Positions 19,513-30,300 of a stretch of DNA of 64,000 nt are shown here, one piece after another. The notes beneath the pieces are model-generated. The model searched no databases. It worked only from the letters and a program-made list of their open reading frames with translations, and was not told where the DNA came from. Location of the stretch: positions 372,001-436,000 of the forward strand of contig JANQKF010000013.1 in assembly GCA_028281285.1 (NCBI GenBank), read 5' to 3'. This stretch comes from Cyclobacteriaceae bacterium (GTDB lineage: Bacteria; Bacteroidota; Bacteroidia; Cytophagales; Cyclobacteriaceae). The number at the start of each line of letters is the position of its first letter. Position 1 is the stretch's first letter. The translations under genes were made by a program, and so were the position numbers.

Positions 19513-20232
19513 TTAGTTTCTTCGATTACCAGCTCTGTTTGGTCTTCTTCTTCCACCGCCTCTTTCATTCTGGCCGCCAAGACCAACGTTTGGAGAAAGA
19601 TCTCTCTTACCGAAAACCTCACCTTTGAATATCCAGACTTTTATTCCGATTTTACCGTACACCGTGTTTGCTTCAGAAATTGCATAATCGATGTCGGCTC
19701 TAAGTGTATGCAAAGGAATTCTACCTTCTTTATACATTTCAGAACGTGCCATTTCAGCACCACCAAGTCTACCAGAACATTTGATTTTAATTCCCTGGGC
19801 ACCTACTCGAATTGCAGAAGCAATCGCTTGCTTCATTGCTCTTCTGTAAGAAATACGAGCCTGCAATTGCTGTGCAATAGACTCTCCCACTAACTTGGCA
19901 TCAAGCTCAGGTCTTTTAATCTCGAAAATGTTGATTTGAACATCCTTGCCAGTCAGCTTCTTCAACTCTTCCTTGATTCTATCTACTTCAGCCCCGCCTT
20001 TACCGATAACAACACCTGGTCTTGCGGTATGAATCGTAATTGTGATTCTCTTAAGGGTTCTTTCGATGATAATCTTCGAAATTCCACCTTTAGGGATACG
20101 GGCGTGAACGTATTTTCTGATTTCCTGGTCTTCAACCAATTTGTCAGAAAAGTCCTTGCCACCGTACCAGTTAGAATCCCAACCTCGAACGATACCTAGT
20201 CTAAGACCAACAGGATTTACTTTTTGTCCCAT
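19513..20232 (-). CDS. rpsC: 30S ribosomal protein S3
   Basis: A 239-residue head protein at the mRNA entry channel with helicase-like function. The type-2 KH domain includes [19 protein letters not shown], the C-terminal domain has the signature [20 protein letters not shown] and [20 protein letters not shown], and the protein ends in an Arg/Gly/Asn-rich tail ([15 protein letters not shown]). It lies between rplV (5 bp) and rplP (22 bp). Confidence 0.98.
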   Translation of the reverse strand: MGQKVNPVGLRLGIVRGWDSNWYGGKDFSDKLVEDQEIRKYVHARIPKGGISKIIIERTLKRITITIHTARPGVVIGKGGAEVDRIKEELKKLTGKDVQINIFEIKRPELDAKLVGESIAQQLQARISYRRAMKQAIASAIRVGAQGIKIKCSGRLGGAEMARSEMYKEGRIPLHTLRADIDYAISEANTVYGKIGIKVWIFKGEVFGKRDLSPNVGLGGQNERGGGRRRPNRAGNRRN

Positions 20233-20237
20233 CTTTA

Positions 20238-20651
20238 TTAATTATCAGTTTCGTTAGTTACTTCTTCTTCAACCTCAACCACTTCTTCTGCTACACTCTC
20301 TCCCGCTTGATTGTAAGAAGCTACAACCAACGTTACGTGATTAGATCTTTTTCTTATTCTATGAGCTCTACCTTGAGGGGCAGGCCTCAATCTTTTCAAC
20401 ATTCTACCGGAATCAACAAAAATCTCCTTCACATAAAGATCAGCGTCTTCTAATCTCTCGTCTTCATTTTTTGCCTGCCAGTTAGCGATTGCTGAAAGCA
20501 ATAGTTTCTCCAGTCGTGCCGCACCTTCTTTGGCCTCAAACTTCAAAATGTTCAAAGCACGGTTCACACGCTCACCCCTGATCAAATCAGCTACCATCCT
20601 CATTTTTCGAGGAGAAGTAGGTACATTTCTCAACTTAGCTACTGCTTCCAT
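20238..20651 (-). CDS. rplV: 50S ribosomal protein L22 with acidic C-terminal tail
   Basis: A 137-residue tunnel-lining protein. The core has [20 protein letters not shown], the extended beta-hairpin loop that reaches the tunnel constriction ([20 protein letters not shown]) and the strand SNHVTLVVA. Beyond the usual end (about residue 115) comes an acidic tail ([17 protein letters not shown]) whose composition recalls the tail on L17. It lies between rpsS (2 bp) and rpsC (5 bp). Confidence 0.97.
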   Translation of the reverse strand: MEAVAKLRNVPTSPRKMRMVADLIRGERVNRALNILKFEAKEGAARLEKLLLSAIANWQAKNEDERLEDADLYVKEIFVDSGRMLKRLRPAPQGRAHRIRKRSNHVTLVVASYNQAGESVAEEVVEVEEEVTNETDN

Positions 20652-20653
20652 GA

Positions 20654-20926
20654 TTATCTCTTATTCTTTTTCGCGATGTGACCACGGAAATTTCTGGTAG
20701 GAGCAAATTCACCGAATTTATGTCCAACCATATTCTCCGTTACAAACACCGGGATGAACTTATTACCATTATGGACAGCGAAAGTATGTCCAACAAAATC
20801 AGGTGAGATCATTGATCTTCTTGACCAAGTCTTAATGACAGATTTCTTTCCAGACTCGTTCATAGCCTCAACTTTGTTCTCAAGTCTGAAATCGATATAA
20901 GGTCCTTTTTTTAACGAACGTGCCAT
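20654..20926 (-). CDS. rpsS: 30S ribosomal protein S19
   Basis: A 90-residue head protein forming a complex with S13. [20 protein letters not shown] at the start, then [20 protein letters not shown] and [20 protein letters not shown], ending GHIAKKNKR; every segment is canonical. It lies between rplB (3 bp) and rplV (2 bp). Confidence 0.99.
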   Translation of the reverse strand: MARSLKKGPYIDFRLENKVEAMNESGKKSVIKTWSRRSMISPDFVGHTFAVHNGNKFIPVFVTENMVGHKFGEFAPTRNFRGHIAKKNKR

Positions 20927-20929
20927 TTC

Positions 20930-21760
20930 TTACTTCTTCTTTTTACCAATGATCATCTTATTCGAATATTTCTTAGGTGTTCTTGTCTTCTGACCTTTGG
21001 CATAAAGTCCATTTCTAGATCTTGGATGCCCTCCTGAAGACTTACCTTCACCACCACCCATTGGGTGATCGACTGGGTTCATTACCACACCTCGTACTCT
21101 TGGTCTTCTACCCAACCATCTCTTTCTACCGGCTTTACCAAGATTTACGTTCATGTGCTCCGAATTACCTACAGATCCTACTGTAGCCATACATGTCACA
21201 AGCACATTTCTCATCTCACCAGAAGGCAATTTCAAGGTTGCGTATTTTCCTTCTCTTGCTACCAACTGCACGTAAGTACCGGCACCTCTTGCCATTGCAC
21301 CACCTTTACCAGGCTTCAATTCCACGTTGTGTACAATAGTACCCAACGGAATTGCAGAAAGAGGAAGCGCATTACCTACTTCAGGAGCTACTTTTTCGCC
21401 CGAAACTACGGTCTGACCTACTTGCAAGCCCTGAGGAGCAATGATGTATCTTTTCTCACCATCAGCATAGAAAAGCAAAGCAATTCTTGCAGATCTGGTA
21501 GGATCATATTCAATTGATTTTACAGTAGCAGGAACATCAAATTTGTTTCGCTTGAAATCAACAATCCTGATTTTCTTCTTATGACCACCGCCCATGTAGC
21601 GCATCGTCATTTTTCCTGTGTTGTTACGACCGCCTGATCTCTTCGAAGGAGCAGTCAGGGATTTCTCAGGGTTACTTTTCTTGACGGTAACGTCAGCAAA
21701 GTCAGGAGCGATTCGCTGCCTGGTCCCCGGAGTCATTGGTCTTAATTTCTTAACGCCCAT
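20930..21760 (-). CDS. rplB: 50S ribosomal protein L2
   Basis: A 276-residue protein required for subunit association and peptidyl transfer, one of the most conserved ribosomal proteins. It contains [40 protein letters not shown] and the C-terminal [20 protein letters not shown] with the conserved His. Normal length. It lies between rplW (10 bp) and rpsS (3 bp). Confidence 0.99.
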   Translation of the reverse strand: MGVKKLRPMTPGTRQRIAPDFADVTVKKSNPEKSLTAPSKRSGGRNNTGKMTMRYMGGGHKKKIRIVDFKRNKFDVPATVKSIEYDPTRSARIALLFYADGEKRYIIAPQGLQVGQTVVSGEKVAPEVGNALPLSAIPLGTIVHNVELKPGKGGAMARGAGTYVQLVAREGKYATLKLPSGEMRNVLVTCMATVGSVGNSEHMNVNLGKAGRKRWLGRRPRVRGVVMNPVDHPMGGGEGKSSGGHPRSRNGLYAKGQKTRTPKKYSNKMIIGKKKK

Positions 21761-21770
21761 TTCTGTTCAA

Positions 21771-22058
21771 TTAAATGCCGCTGTAAAAATCTATAATATC
21801 ACCTTCAGCAACTGTAACAATTGCTTTCTTGAATGAGGCAGACTTTCCCTTGATTACTCTTGACTGAGTATATCTTGATTTAGTCTTACCTGCATATCTC
21901 ATAGTGTTCACATCTTCAACCGTGACGCCATACATGGCTTCAACAGCTTTCTTGATCTCCACTTTGTTCGCAGATTTATCCACGATAAAGCCATACTTAC
22001 CTTTCTCGTTCAAGGCAGATACTTTCTCTGTAACCAATGGTTTCTTTAGAATACTCAT
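21771..22058 (-). CDS. rplW: 50S ribosomal protein L23
   Basis: A 95-residue exit-tunnel protein that docks trigger factor and SRP. It begins MSILKKPLVTEKVSALNEKG, with YGFIVDKSANKVEIKKAVEA and the hairpin YAGKTKSRYTQSRVIKGKSA. It lies between rplD (6 bp) and rplB (10 bp). Confidence 0.97.
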   Translation of the reverse strand: MSILKKPLVTEKVSALNEKGKYGFIVDKSANKVEIKKAVEAMYGVTVEDVNTMRYAGKTKSRYTQSRVIKGKSASFKKAIVTVAEGDIIDFYSGI

Positions 22059-22064
22059 GCTCTT

Positions 22065-22691
22065 TTACTTGAATAGGTTTTCGATCTTTTCCACTGAACT
22101 TTCACTAAGCAACAAGCTTTCAGCATTCAATACATCATACGTATTCAATGAATCAGCAGTGATTACCTTCGCATTAGGAAGATTTCTGCTTGACAAGAAT
22201 ACATTCTTGCTTTGTTCACCTAATACCAAAAGTGTTTTCTTGTCACCAAGAGAAAGACTGTTCAATACACCAACAAATTCCTTGGTTTTAGGAGCTTCGA
22301 AGTTGAAGTCTTCCAATACCACCACACACTTGTCTTTTGCTTTATAAGTCAAGGCAGATTTTCTAGCCAATGATTTCAATTTCTTATTCAGTTTGAAATC
22401 ATAGTTTCTTGGTCTTGGGCCAAATACTCTACCTCCACCTCTGAAGATTGGGGACTTGATACTACCAGCTCTCGCTGTACCCGTTCCCTTCTGTCTTTTT
22501 ATTTTTCTCGTAGATCCAACAATCTCTCCTCTTTCCTTAGACTTGTGAGTTCCTTGTCTTTGGGCAGCGAGGAATTGCTTAACGTCAAGATAGATTGCGT
22601 GGTCGTTTGGTTCTATACCAAACACGTCCTTAGGAAGCTTTACTTTTCTTCCGGTGTCCTCTCCACTGTTTTTAATTACTGCAACTTCCAT
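22065..22691 (-). CDS. rplD: 50S ribosomal protein L4
   Basis: A 208-residue tunnel-constriction protein. The extended loop is visible as [20 protein letters not shown] then [20 protein letters not shown], followed by the globular domain ending in a C-terminal helix. In E. coli L4 represses the S10 operon; here rplC leads the operon with a short leader of about 45 nt, so an E. coli-type S10 leader is unlikely. It lies between rplC (4 bp) and rplW (6 bp). Confidence 0.98.
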   Translation of the reverse strand: MEVAVIKNSGEDTGRKVKLPKDVFGIEPNDHAIYLDVKQFLAAQRQGTHKSKERGEIVGSTRKIKRQKGTGTARAGSIKSPIFRGGGRVFGPRPRNYDFKLNKKLKSLARKSALTYKAKDKCVVVLEDFNFEAPKTKEFVGVLNSLSLGDKKTLLVLGEQSKNVFLSSRNLPNAKVITADSLNTYDVLNAESLLLSESSVEKIENLFK

Positions 22692-22695
22692 CTTT

Positions 22696-23328
22696 TTATT
22701 TCTCTAGAACTACGATAGAATTCTTTGCTCCTGGTACTGAACCACTCACTACGATAAGGTTTTTCTCAGGGACTACTTTCATTACTTGCAGGTTCAAGAC
22801 TTTTACTCTGTCACCACCCATTCTTCCTGCCATTCGCATTCCTTTGAATACTCTTGCCGGATAAGAAGCTCCACCGATCGAACCGGGTGCTCTCATTCTG
22901 TTGTGCTGACCGTGAGTTGCTTGTCCAACACCACCAAAATTGTGACGCTTAACAACACCTTGGAAACCTTTACCTTTTGAAGTTCCGATAGCATCCACAA
23001 AGTCACCTTCATTGAAGACATCACCTACTTTGATCTCGTTACCGAGTGCTACCTGTCCTTCAAACTCTTCACGGAAATTTCGGAACTCAACAACTTCTTT
23101 TTTTGGAGTGGTGTTGGCCTTTTTAAAATGACCTTTTAGCGCGTTGGGAGTGTTCTTTTCTTTGCGCTCACCATAACCCAATTGTACTGCTGTGTATCCG
23201 TCTGTATCCTCATCTTTTACTTGCGTAATTACGCAAGGACCAGCCTCTATCACCGTGCATGCGACACTCCGTCCATCGGCACTGTAAATGCTAGTCATTC
23301 CGATTTTTTTTCCGATAATTCCAGACAT
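22696..23328 (-). CDS. rplC: 50S ribosomal protein L3
   Basis: A 210-residue assembly-initiator protein reaching the peptidyl-transferase centre. The family signature [20 protein letters not shown], followed by [12 protein letters not shown], carries the conserved glutamine region. It starts [20 protein letters not shown]. It is the first gene of the S10-spc-alpha transcript here because rpsJ is separated by a terminator and a new promoter. Confidence 0.98.
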   Translation of the reverse strand: MSGIIGKKIGMTSIYSADGRSVACTVIEAGPCVITQVKDEDTDGYTAVQLGYGERKEKNTPNALKGHFKKANTTPKKEVVEFRNFREEFEGQVALGNEIKVGDVFNEGDFVDAIGTSKGKGFQGVVKRHNFGGVGQATHGQHNRMRAPGSIGGASYPARVFKGMRMAGRMGGDRVKVLNLQVMKVVPEKNLIVVSGSVPGAKNSIVVLEK

Positions 23329-23380
23329 CTTTTTACTTGTTTAAAACACCATAAACATAGTGCTCCCGTCAAAGGGACTG

Positions 23381-23410
23381 CAAAGATAGGGATTTAAATT
23401 TCTGGATCAA
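23381..23410 (-). promoter_or_regulatory. Promoter of the S10-spc-alpha operon (rplC start)
   Basis: Minus strand TTG (23408-23410), 19-bp spacer, TATCTTTG (23381-23388) followed by CAG: a full match to the Bacteroidota consensus. It is 53 bp upstream of the rplC ATG and downstream of the str-operon terminator. Confidence 0.85.
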
Positions 23411-23483
23411 ATCCCGAAATTGAAATTTCACCAAGATTTTGAATCATAATTTCACCCTATCCGTAGAAGGCCCCTTTAAGCAC

Positions 23484-23518
23484 AAAAAAGAGGCCTGCCA
23501 CCACGACAAGCCTCTTTT
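23484..23518 (-). terminator. Terminator of the str operon (after rpsJ)
   Basis: Stem AAAAGAGGC (23486-23494) / GCCTCTTTT (23510-23518) with a partly paired 15-nt loop; on the minus strand it continues into a run of T. It lies 20 bp after the rpsJ stop. Confidence 0.85.
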
Positions 23519-23538
23519 AAAATTTATGATTTAGGTAC

Positions 23539-23844
23539 TTATACCTTGATCTCTACGTCTACTCCACTTGGCAATTCCAGCTTCATCAATGCATCCACCG
23601 TTTTCGCGCTGCTTGAGTAAATATCAACCAGTCTTTTGTAGGTGCAAAGTTGGAATTGCTCACGTGATTTTTTGTTCACGTGTGGTGACTTCAATACTGT
23701 AAACTTTTCCTTCACAGTCGGCAACGGAATAGGACCACTAACGATCGCTCCGGTTGTCTTTACTGCTCTCACGATTTTCTCCGATGACTTATCCACCAGG
23801 TTGTGATCGTATGACTTTAATTTAATTCTGATTTTCTGTGTCAT
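23539..23844 (-). CDS. rpsJ: 30S ribosomal protein S10 (NusE)
   Basis: A 101-residue protein of the small-subunit head that also serves as NusE with NusB in antitermination. It contains [40 protein letters not shown] and [20 protein letters not shown]. It is read with fusA (4 bp upstream) and is followed by a terminator, so it belongs to the str operon and not to the S10 operon it names in E. coli. Confidence 0.98.
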   Translation of the reverse strand: MTQKIRIKLKSYDHNLVDKSSEKIVRAVKTTGAIVSGPIPLPTVKEKFTVLKSPHVNKKSREQFQLCTYKRLVDIYSSSAKTVDALMKLELPSGVDVEIKV

Positions 23845-23848
23845 TGTA

Positions 23849-25960
23849 TTAAGAGTTTACAGTCTCTCCTTTTGATTTTGCAATTACTTCTTCAGCGATA
23901 CTGTTAGGAACAATCTCGTAATGAGAGAATGTCAAACTAGCGGTTGCTCTACCTGAAGACATGGTTCTTAGGTCGGTAACATATCCGAAAAGTTCTCCCA
24001 GAGGAACATCTGCTTTAACAACAGTTGAAGTTCCTTTGGTATCCATACCCTTCATGATACCTCTTCTTCTATTCAAGTCACCAGTGATAGAACCAGTATA
24101 CTCGTCCGGAGTAACAACCTCCACACTCATAATCGGCTCCATCAATTTAGGTGTTGCTTTTTTAGCCGCTTCCTTGAACCCAAGTCTTGCCGCCAATTCA
24201 AAAGAAAGAGAATCTGAATCCACATCGTGGAATGATCCGTGGAACAATCTCACTTTCATGTCTTCCACTGGGAAGCCGGCAAGTGGACCATTGTCCATGG
24301 CATTTTTGAATCCTTTCTCGATTGCAGGAATGAATTCCTTAGGAATCACACCACCCACAATATTATTTACAAACTGAAGGCCTTTACCTTCGAAGTCTTC
24401 ATCCTTAGGACCAAGCTCAAATACGATATCGGCAAATTTACCTTTACCACCAGTTTGTTTCTTATATACTTCTTTGTGTTCAACAGTAGCGTTGATTGAC
24501 TCTTTGTAGGCTACCTGAGGAGCTCCCTGGTTCACTTCTACTTTAAACTCTCTTTTCAAACGATCCATGATGATATCAAGGTGAAGCTCACCCATACCTC
24601 TCAGAATAGTCTGACCTGTTTCCTCATCAGTGTTTACTGTCAAAGTCGGATCTTCTTCTACCAACTTCGCTATTGCCATTCCCAATTTGTCAACATCAGC
24701 CTGAGTCTTAGGCTCAATAGCGTATCCAATTACAGGATCAGGAAAGATCATAGATTCCAATACGATCCTGTGCTTTTCTTCACAGAGGGTATCCCCCGTC
24801 TTGATATCCTTAAACCCTACTACAGCAGCAATATCACCTGAATGCAAACGCTCAATAGCATTTTGTTTATTGGCATGCATTTGGAAGATCCTTGAAATCC
24901 TTTCTTTCTTACCCGTTCTTGAGTTGTACACATAAGAACCGGAAGGCAGCATACCTGAGTAAGATCTGATAAAGCAAAGACGACCTACAAACGGATCTGT
25001 AGCAATCTTAAAGGCCAATGCAGAGAAAGGCTCATCCGGAGATGGCTTTCTTGAAATGGTTTGCTCCGTATCAGGATCAGTACCTTCGATACTATCTCGA
25101 TCAAGTGGAGAAGGCAACAACTCCATCACGTAATCAAGTAGCGTCTGCACACCTTTGTTCTTAAAGGCAGATCCACACATCATCGGAACAAAGTCCATAT
25201 TGATGGTAGCCTGTCTTAGTGCCGCAAGAATTTCAGCTTTTGTGATCGAATCAGGATCATCGAAGAATTTCTCCAACAACGTATCATCATACTCAGCGAT
25301 CGCCTCCAAAAGACCTTCTCTGTACTCGGCAACCTCATCGACCATATCCGCAGGAATTTCAACTTCCTCGAAAGTCATTCCCATATCTTCCTCGTTCCAG
25401 ACGATTGCTTTGTTCTCTACTAAATCAACGACTCCCTTGAAGTTCTCTTCAGCACCGATAGGCAACTGCAATGGTACAGCTTTAGTACCAAGCATTTCCT
25501 TCACCTGCTTACACACGTTCAAGAAATCAGCACCTGCCCGGTCCATTTTGTTCACGAACCCTATTCGGGCCACATTGTAGTTATCTGCTAGTCTCCAGTT
25601 AGTCTCAGACTGAGGCTCAACACCATCAACTGCAGAAAACAAGAATACAAGACCATCCAATACACGCAATGATCTGTTTACCTCAACAGTAAAGTCAACG
25701 TGTCCGGGAGTGTCAATAATGTTAATATGGTATTCCTTCTCTTTGTAAGGCCAGAATACGGTGGTTGCTGCCGAAGTAATAGTAATACCTCTTTCCTGCT
25801 CCTGCTCCATCCAGTCCATGGTAGCAGCACCATCGTGAACCTCACCTATTTTGTGAGAAACACCAGTATAATAAAGGATACGCTCAGTAGTGGTAGTCTT
25901 ACCGGCATCAATATGCGCAGCGATCCCAATATTTCTAGTTAAACTTAAGTCTCTTGCCAT
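23849..25960 (-). CDS. fusA: Translation elongation factor G
   Basis: A 703-residue translocation GTPase. G1 is [20 protein letters not shown] (residues 12-31), the switch region [14 protein letters not shown] precedes G3 [21 protein letters not shown]4 is [11 protein letters not shown], and domains II-V follow, with the domain IV loop [19 protein letters not shown] and [20 protein letters not shown] in domain V. Normal length. It lies between rpsG (13 bp) and rpsJ (4 bp). No second fusA copy is present in the window. Confidence 0.99.
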   Translation of the reverse strand: MARDLSLTRNIGIAAHIDAGKTTTTERILYYTGVSHKIGEVHDGAATMDWMEQEQERGITITSAATTVFWPYKEKEYHINIIDTPGHVDFTVEVNRSLRVLDGLVFLFSAVDGVEPQSETNWRLADNYNVARIGFVNKMDRAGADFLNVCKQVKEMLGTKAVPLQLPIGAEENFKGVVDLVENKAIVWNEEDMGMTFEEVEIPADMVDEVAEYREGLLEAIAEYDDTLLEKFFDDPDSITKAEILAALRQATINMDFVPMMCGSAFKNKGVQTLLDYVMELLPSPLDRDSIEGTDPDTEQTISRKPSPDEPFSALAFKIATDPFVGRLCFIRSYSGMLPSGSYVYNSRTGKKERISRIFQMHANKQNAIERLHSGDIAAVVGFKDIKTGDTLCEEKHRIVLESMIFPDPVIGYAIEPKTQADVDKLGMAIAKLVEEDPTLTVNTDEETGQTILRGMGELHLDIIMDRLKREFKVEVNQGAPQVAYKESINATVEHKEVYKKQTGGKGKFADIVFELGPKDEDFEGKGLQFVNNIVGGVIPKEFIPAIEKGFKNAMDNGPLAGFPVEDMKVRLFHGSFHDVDSDSLSFELAARLGFKEAAKKATPKLMEPIMSVEVVTPDEYTGSITGDLNRRRGIMKGMDTKGTSTVVKADVPLGELFGYVTDLRTMSSGRATASLTFSHYEIVPNSIAEEVIAKSKGETVNS

Positions 25961-25973
25961 CGTAGTTTAGGAA

Positions 25974-26441
25974 TTAAAATCTAAAGTGTGAGAATGCCTT
26001 GTTAGCTTCGGCCATTCTGTGAGTATCATCTTTCTTTTTAACAGCAGCACCTTCTCCTTTTGATGCTGCGATGATTTCACCTGCAAGTCTCTCCTTCATG
26101 GTTTTCTCTCCTCGCTTTCTTGCAAAACTGATCATCCATTTAATGCCTAGTGAAGTTTTTCTTGTTGGACGTACTTCGGTAGGAACCTGAAAAGTGGCTC
26201 CTCCCACTCTTCGGCTTTTAACTTCCACTGAAGGCATGATGTTACTCAATGCTTTTTTCCAAGTTTCAAGACCATTCTCACCAGTTCTTTCTTCCACCAA
26301 TGCTACTGCATCATAGAAGATTCCGTAGGCAATACTCTTCTTTCCATCGACCATTAGGTAGTTCACAAACTTTGTTACCAAAGTATCCTGGAACTTGGGA
26401 TCGGGAAGAATATATCTCTTCTTTGGTTTAGCTTTTCTCAT
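25974..26441 (-). CDS. rpsG: 30S ribosomal protein S7
   Basis: A 155-residue head assembly-initiator protein near the E site. It starts [20 protein letters not shown], has [20 protein letters not shown] and [20 protein letters not shown], and ends [16 protein letters not shown]. It lies between rpsL (20 bp) and fusA (13 bp), the classical str order. Confidence 0.99.
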   Translation of the reverse strand: MRKAKPKKRYILPDPKFQDTLVTKFVNYLMVDGKKSIAYGIFYDAVALVEERTGENGLETWKKALSNIMPSVEVKSRRVGGATFQVPTEVRPTRKTSLGIKWMISFARKRGEKTMKERLAGEIIAASKGEGAAVKKKDDTHRMAEANKAFSHFRF

Positions 26442-26461
26442 TGCTTATCTACTGTTCTGAT

Positions 26462-26836
26462 TTATTTCTTTGGCATTTTCGCCCCGTACTTCGATCTTCT
26501 CTGAAGACGGCCATTAACACCTGCGGTATCTAATGCACCACGGATGATGTGATATCTTACACCAGGAAGGTCTTTTACTCTACCTCCTCTGATTAGCACA
26601 ATTGAGTGCTCTTGAAGGTTGTGACCTTCACCGGGAATGTACGCGTTTACTTCTTTACCATTAGTCAACCTTACCCTGGCTACTTTTCTCATAGCTGAGT
26701 TAGGTTTCTTTGGCGTAGTCGTGTAAACCCTAGTACATACCCCTCTTCGTTGCGGGCAGCTGTCCAACGCTGGAGATTTTGACTTGGAAGTCAATTTCTT
26801 TCTACCCTTTCTTACTAGTTGTTGTATAGTAGGCAT
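26462..26836 (-). CDS. rpsL: 30S ribosomal protein S12
   Basis: A 124-residue decoding-centre protein. [20 protein letters not shown] at the start, the loop [20 protein letters not shown] and [18 protein letters not shown]. The lysines at the two positions where streptomycin-resistance changes usually occur (in KKPNS and VKDLPG) are wild type. It leads the str operon and has a well-matched promoter upstream. Confidence 0.99.
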   Translation of the reverse strand: MPTIQQLVRKGRKKLTSKSKSPALDSCPQRRGVCTRVYTTTPKKPNSAMRKVARVRLTNGKEVNAYIPGEGHNLQEHSIVLIRGGRVKDLPGVRYHIIRGALDTAGVNGRLQRRSKYGAKMPKK

Positions 26837-26882
26837 TTACAATTATTTAGATTTAATTTTCCTTCTTACGAATTTCGGACTG

Positions 26883-26912
26883 CAAAGGTAAGAAAAGAAG
26901 TAGATGAAACAA
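26883..26912 (-). promoter_or_regulatory. Promoter of the str operon (rpsL start)
   Basis: Minus strand TTG (26910-26912), 19-bp spacer, TACCTTTG (26883-26890) followed by CAG. Full consensus match, 47 bp before the rpsL ATG. Confidence 0.85.
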
Positions 26913-26956
26913 ACGGGCCTGATTAAAATTCTATTAAGTCTTTTTATGCTCCTCAC

Positions 26957-26992
26957 AAAAAAAATAGGCGACTCAAAAGTCGCCTATTTTTT
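26957..26992 (-). terminator. Terminator of the rpoBC-DUF3467 operon
   Basis: Stem of 15 bp: AAAAAATAGGCGACT (26959-26973) / AGTCGCCTATTTTTT (26978-26992), loop CAAA. On the minus strand the T-rich arm continues into further T. It lies 24 bp after the DUF3467 stop. Confidence 0.9.
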
Positions 26993-27016
26993 GTAGTAAT
27001 TATATCGTTAGCCCAT

Positions 27017-27334
27017 TCAGGCTTCGCCTATCGTTCCACCAAAATTCATTGGGAATTTTGGTGGTTCGTCACTCTGCTTGACTGGGCCAAAAGTGGCTTC
27101 GAACTTATCAATGTTGTCTTTCAGGGCATTTAACAATCGCTTGGCATGTTCAGGAGTGATCACGATTCGTGATTTCACCTTTGCCTTGGGAACACCGGGC
27201 ATCATTTTGATGAAGTCAATGACAAACTCACTATTAGAGTGAGCAATCATTGCCAGATTCACATACTGACCTTCGGCAATCTCCTCCGAAAGTTCAATAT
27301 TGAGTTGTCCCTGGTTTTGTTCCTTCTCTGCCAT
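27017..27334 (-). CDS. DUF3467 domain-containing protein
   Basis: A 105-residue cytoplasmic protein with NIELSEEIAEGQYVNLAMIA, then HSNSEFVIDFIKMMPGVPKA and SRIVITPEHAKRLLNALKDN. The pattern (acidic N-terminus, YxNLAMI.HS.SEFV.DF, P...V.SRI..TP.HAK.LL..L..N) is that of DUF3467, a family of unknown function often found beside rpoC in Bacteroidota. It begins 1 bp after the rpoC stop and is followed by a strong terminator, so it is produced together with RNA polymerase, which makes a link to transcription possible but unproven. Confidence 0.9.
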   Translation of the reverse strand: MAEKEQNQGQLNIELSEEIAEGQYVNLAMIAHSNSEFVIDFIKMMPGVPKAKVKSRIVITPEHAKRLLNALKDNIDKFEATFGPVKQSDEPPKFPMNFGGTIGEA

Positions 27335-27335
27335 C

Positions 27336-30300
27336 TTATCCGAATGTTACTTCCTCTTCAGAAGACTCAGACCTGTAAGCATCTTTCGCTGCCATCAGTC
27401 TTTCGTACTCTTCCTTGTTACCTACGATCAAGTCATCGTATTCTCTCAATCCTGTACCAGCAGGGATCAAATGTCCTACAATCACATTCTCCTTCAAGCC
27501 CATCAACTTATCAGCTTTTCCTCTGATTGAAGCCTCACTCAATACTTTGGTAGTTTCCTGGAAGGAAGCCGCTGAAATAAAGCTTTCAGTTCCCAAAGAT
27601 GCCTGAGTAATACCCTGAAGTTTAGGACTAGATACTGCAGGCTGAGCATCACGTACTTCAACCAACTTCATATCCTTTCTTCGAAGGCTTGAGTTCTCAT
27701 CTCTCAACTGCCGTGGAGTTACGATTTGCCCTTGCTTCAAGTTTTCAGAGTCACCAGCTTCAACCACCACTTTCATGTCAAGGATAGCATCGTTTTCTTC
27801 TCTGAAGATGAATTTATCTACTACCTGACCCGGAAGGAAGTTAGTATCACCAGCATCCTTGATCTCAACTTTCTGCATCATCTGTTTCACGATCACTTCG
27901 ATGTGCTTATCATTGATTTTCACACCCTGTAGTCGGTATACTTCCTGAATCTCGTTCACCAAGTATTCCTGAACTGCAGTTGGCCCTTGAATATTCAAGA
28001 TATCATTAGGCGTAATCGCTCCATCAGATAGAGAATAACCTGCTCTCACAAAGTCTTGGTCCTGAACAAGGATGTGCTTAGACAATGGAACCATGTATTT
28101 CTTCTTCACACCATCCTTAGACTCAATGAAGATTTCACGGTTACCACGCTTGATACCACCGTAGGTTACCACACCATCGATCTCTGAAACTACGGCAGGG
28201 TTCGATGGGTTTCTTGCTTCGAAAAGTTCGGTTACCCTTGGAAGACCCCCGGTAATATCTCTCGATTTACCCATGGTTCTTGGAATCTTAGCGAGTGGCT
28301 GTCCAACTCTCACTTTATCTCCTTCATTCACCGCCAAGTGGGCCCCTACCGGAATGTTGTAAGACTTAGCATTGTCTTTCGCGTTAACAACAATTGCAGG
28401 GTTCTTTGTTTTATCCTTAGTATCGGTAATTACTTTTTCTCTGTGACCCGTCTGCTCATCCGATTCCTCCTTATAAGTAATGCCTTCTTCAATTGATTCG
28501 AATTCAATCTTACCGTCAAATTCGGACAGAATCACCGCGTTATACGGATCCCACTTACAAAGTTGATCTCCTTTCGCTACTTTCTGACCTTCCTTCACTT
28601 CAAGGAATGCACCGTAAGGCACGTGGTTTGAGATCAGTATTTTATTGGTCTTAGGCTCAAGAATCTGAATCTCGCCAGTTCTACCCATAACCACTTCCAT
28701 TTTCTCACCTTCGTCATTGGTAGTTTGCAATGATCTTACTTCTTCGAAAGCAACAACACCATCAAACTTGGCCTTAACAGTCGCATCAACAGCGATGTTC
28801 GAAGCAGTACCCCCTACGTGGAAAGTTCTCAACGTAAGCTGTGTACCTGGCTCGCCAATTGACTGCGCGGCAATTACACCCACTGATTCTCCTTTTTGTA
28901 CCATGTTAGAAGTAGAAAGGTTTCTACCGTAACATTTCGCACAAACCCCTCTTTTAGTCTCACAAGTCAGTACTGATCTGATTTCTACTTCTTCAATCGC
29001 TGTTTCGTCAATTCGAGCAGCAATCGCCTCAGTGATTTCACCACCAGCTTCGATGATCAATTCATCAGTATGTGGATCGTAAACATCATGAACCGATACT
29101 CTACCCAAAATTCTTTCAGACAGTGGTTCAACGATATCTTCATTATCCTTGAGTGCAGAAACGGTTAGTCCTCTAAGCGTTCCACAATCCTCTTCGTTTA
29201 CTACCGCATCCTGAGCCACATCCACAAGACGTCTTGTCAAGTAACCTGCATCGGCTGTTTTCAAAGCCGTATCCGCAAGACCTTTACGTGCACCGTGAGT
29301 AGAGATAAAGTACTCCAATACATCAAGACCTTCTTTAAAGTTTGAAAGAATTGGGTTTTCAATAATCGCACCAACGGAACCTGCAAGGTTTTTCTGTGGC
29401 TTGGCCATCAAACCTCTCATTCCACCAAGCTGACGAATCTGCTCTCTGGAACCCCTCGCTCCTGAGTGCATCATCATAAAGATGGAGTTGAATCCTTGCT
29501 GATCCTCTTCCATCTCGTTCATTAGACCATTGGTCAATCGTGTATTTACACGTGTCCAAATGTCAATTACCTGGTTATATCTTTCATTGTCCGTGATAAG
29601 ACCCATCAAGTAGTTTTGCCATACAGCATCTACTTCTTCCTTCGCACTTTCAACAAGTGAATCTTTATTTTCTGGAATGTGAATATCATTCAATCCCATC
29701 GACAGGCCACCTTTATAGGCCATCTGGAATCCAAGCTCTTTGATGTCATCAAGGAACTGGGCAGTTCTGGCCATTCCAGCAATACTGAATACTCTGGCAA
29801 TAATTTTCTGTAGCTTTTTCTTGGTCAATAGCTCATCCACGAAACCTACTTCCTCAGGAACAGTCTCGTTGAACAATACTCTACCTGCTACCGTCTCGAT
29901 AACTTTGTCGACAAGCTCATCTCCTTCTCTCACTTTCGTTTTGACATGGATATAAGCATGCTTAGAAAGAACACCTTCGTTCATTGCGATGATCACCTCC
30001 TCTGCCGAGTAGAATCTCATTCCTTCGCCACGAACTTTGTTGTCGTCAGTCGACCTTCTTCCTTTTGTTACATAATAAAGACCCAATACCATATCCTGAG
30101 AAGGTACGGTAATAGGCGCACCGTTAGCCGGGTTCAAAATGTTGTGAGAAGAAAGCATCAACATGGAGGCTTCCATCACCGCATCGTGTCCTAGTGGCAC
30201 GTGAACGGCCATTTGGTCACCATCAAAGTCAGCGTTAAATGCAGTACACACAAGTGGGTGTAACTGTATTGCCTTACCTTCGATAAGTTTAGGCTGGAAG

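Noticed and set aside
29359-30194. Open frames antisense to rpoC (and similar ones antisense to rpoB and ribosomal genes)
   Set aside because: They follow the codon pattern of the real genes in a shadow frame, have no family motifs and no initiation signals.
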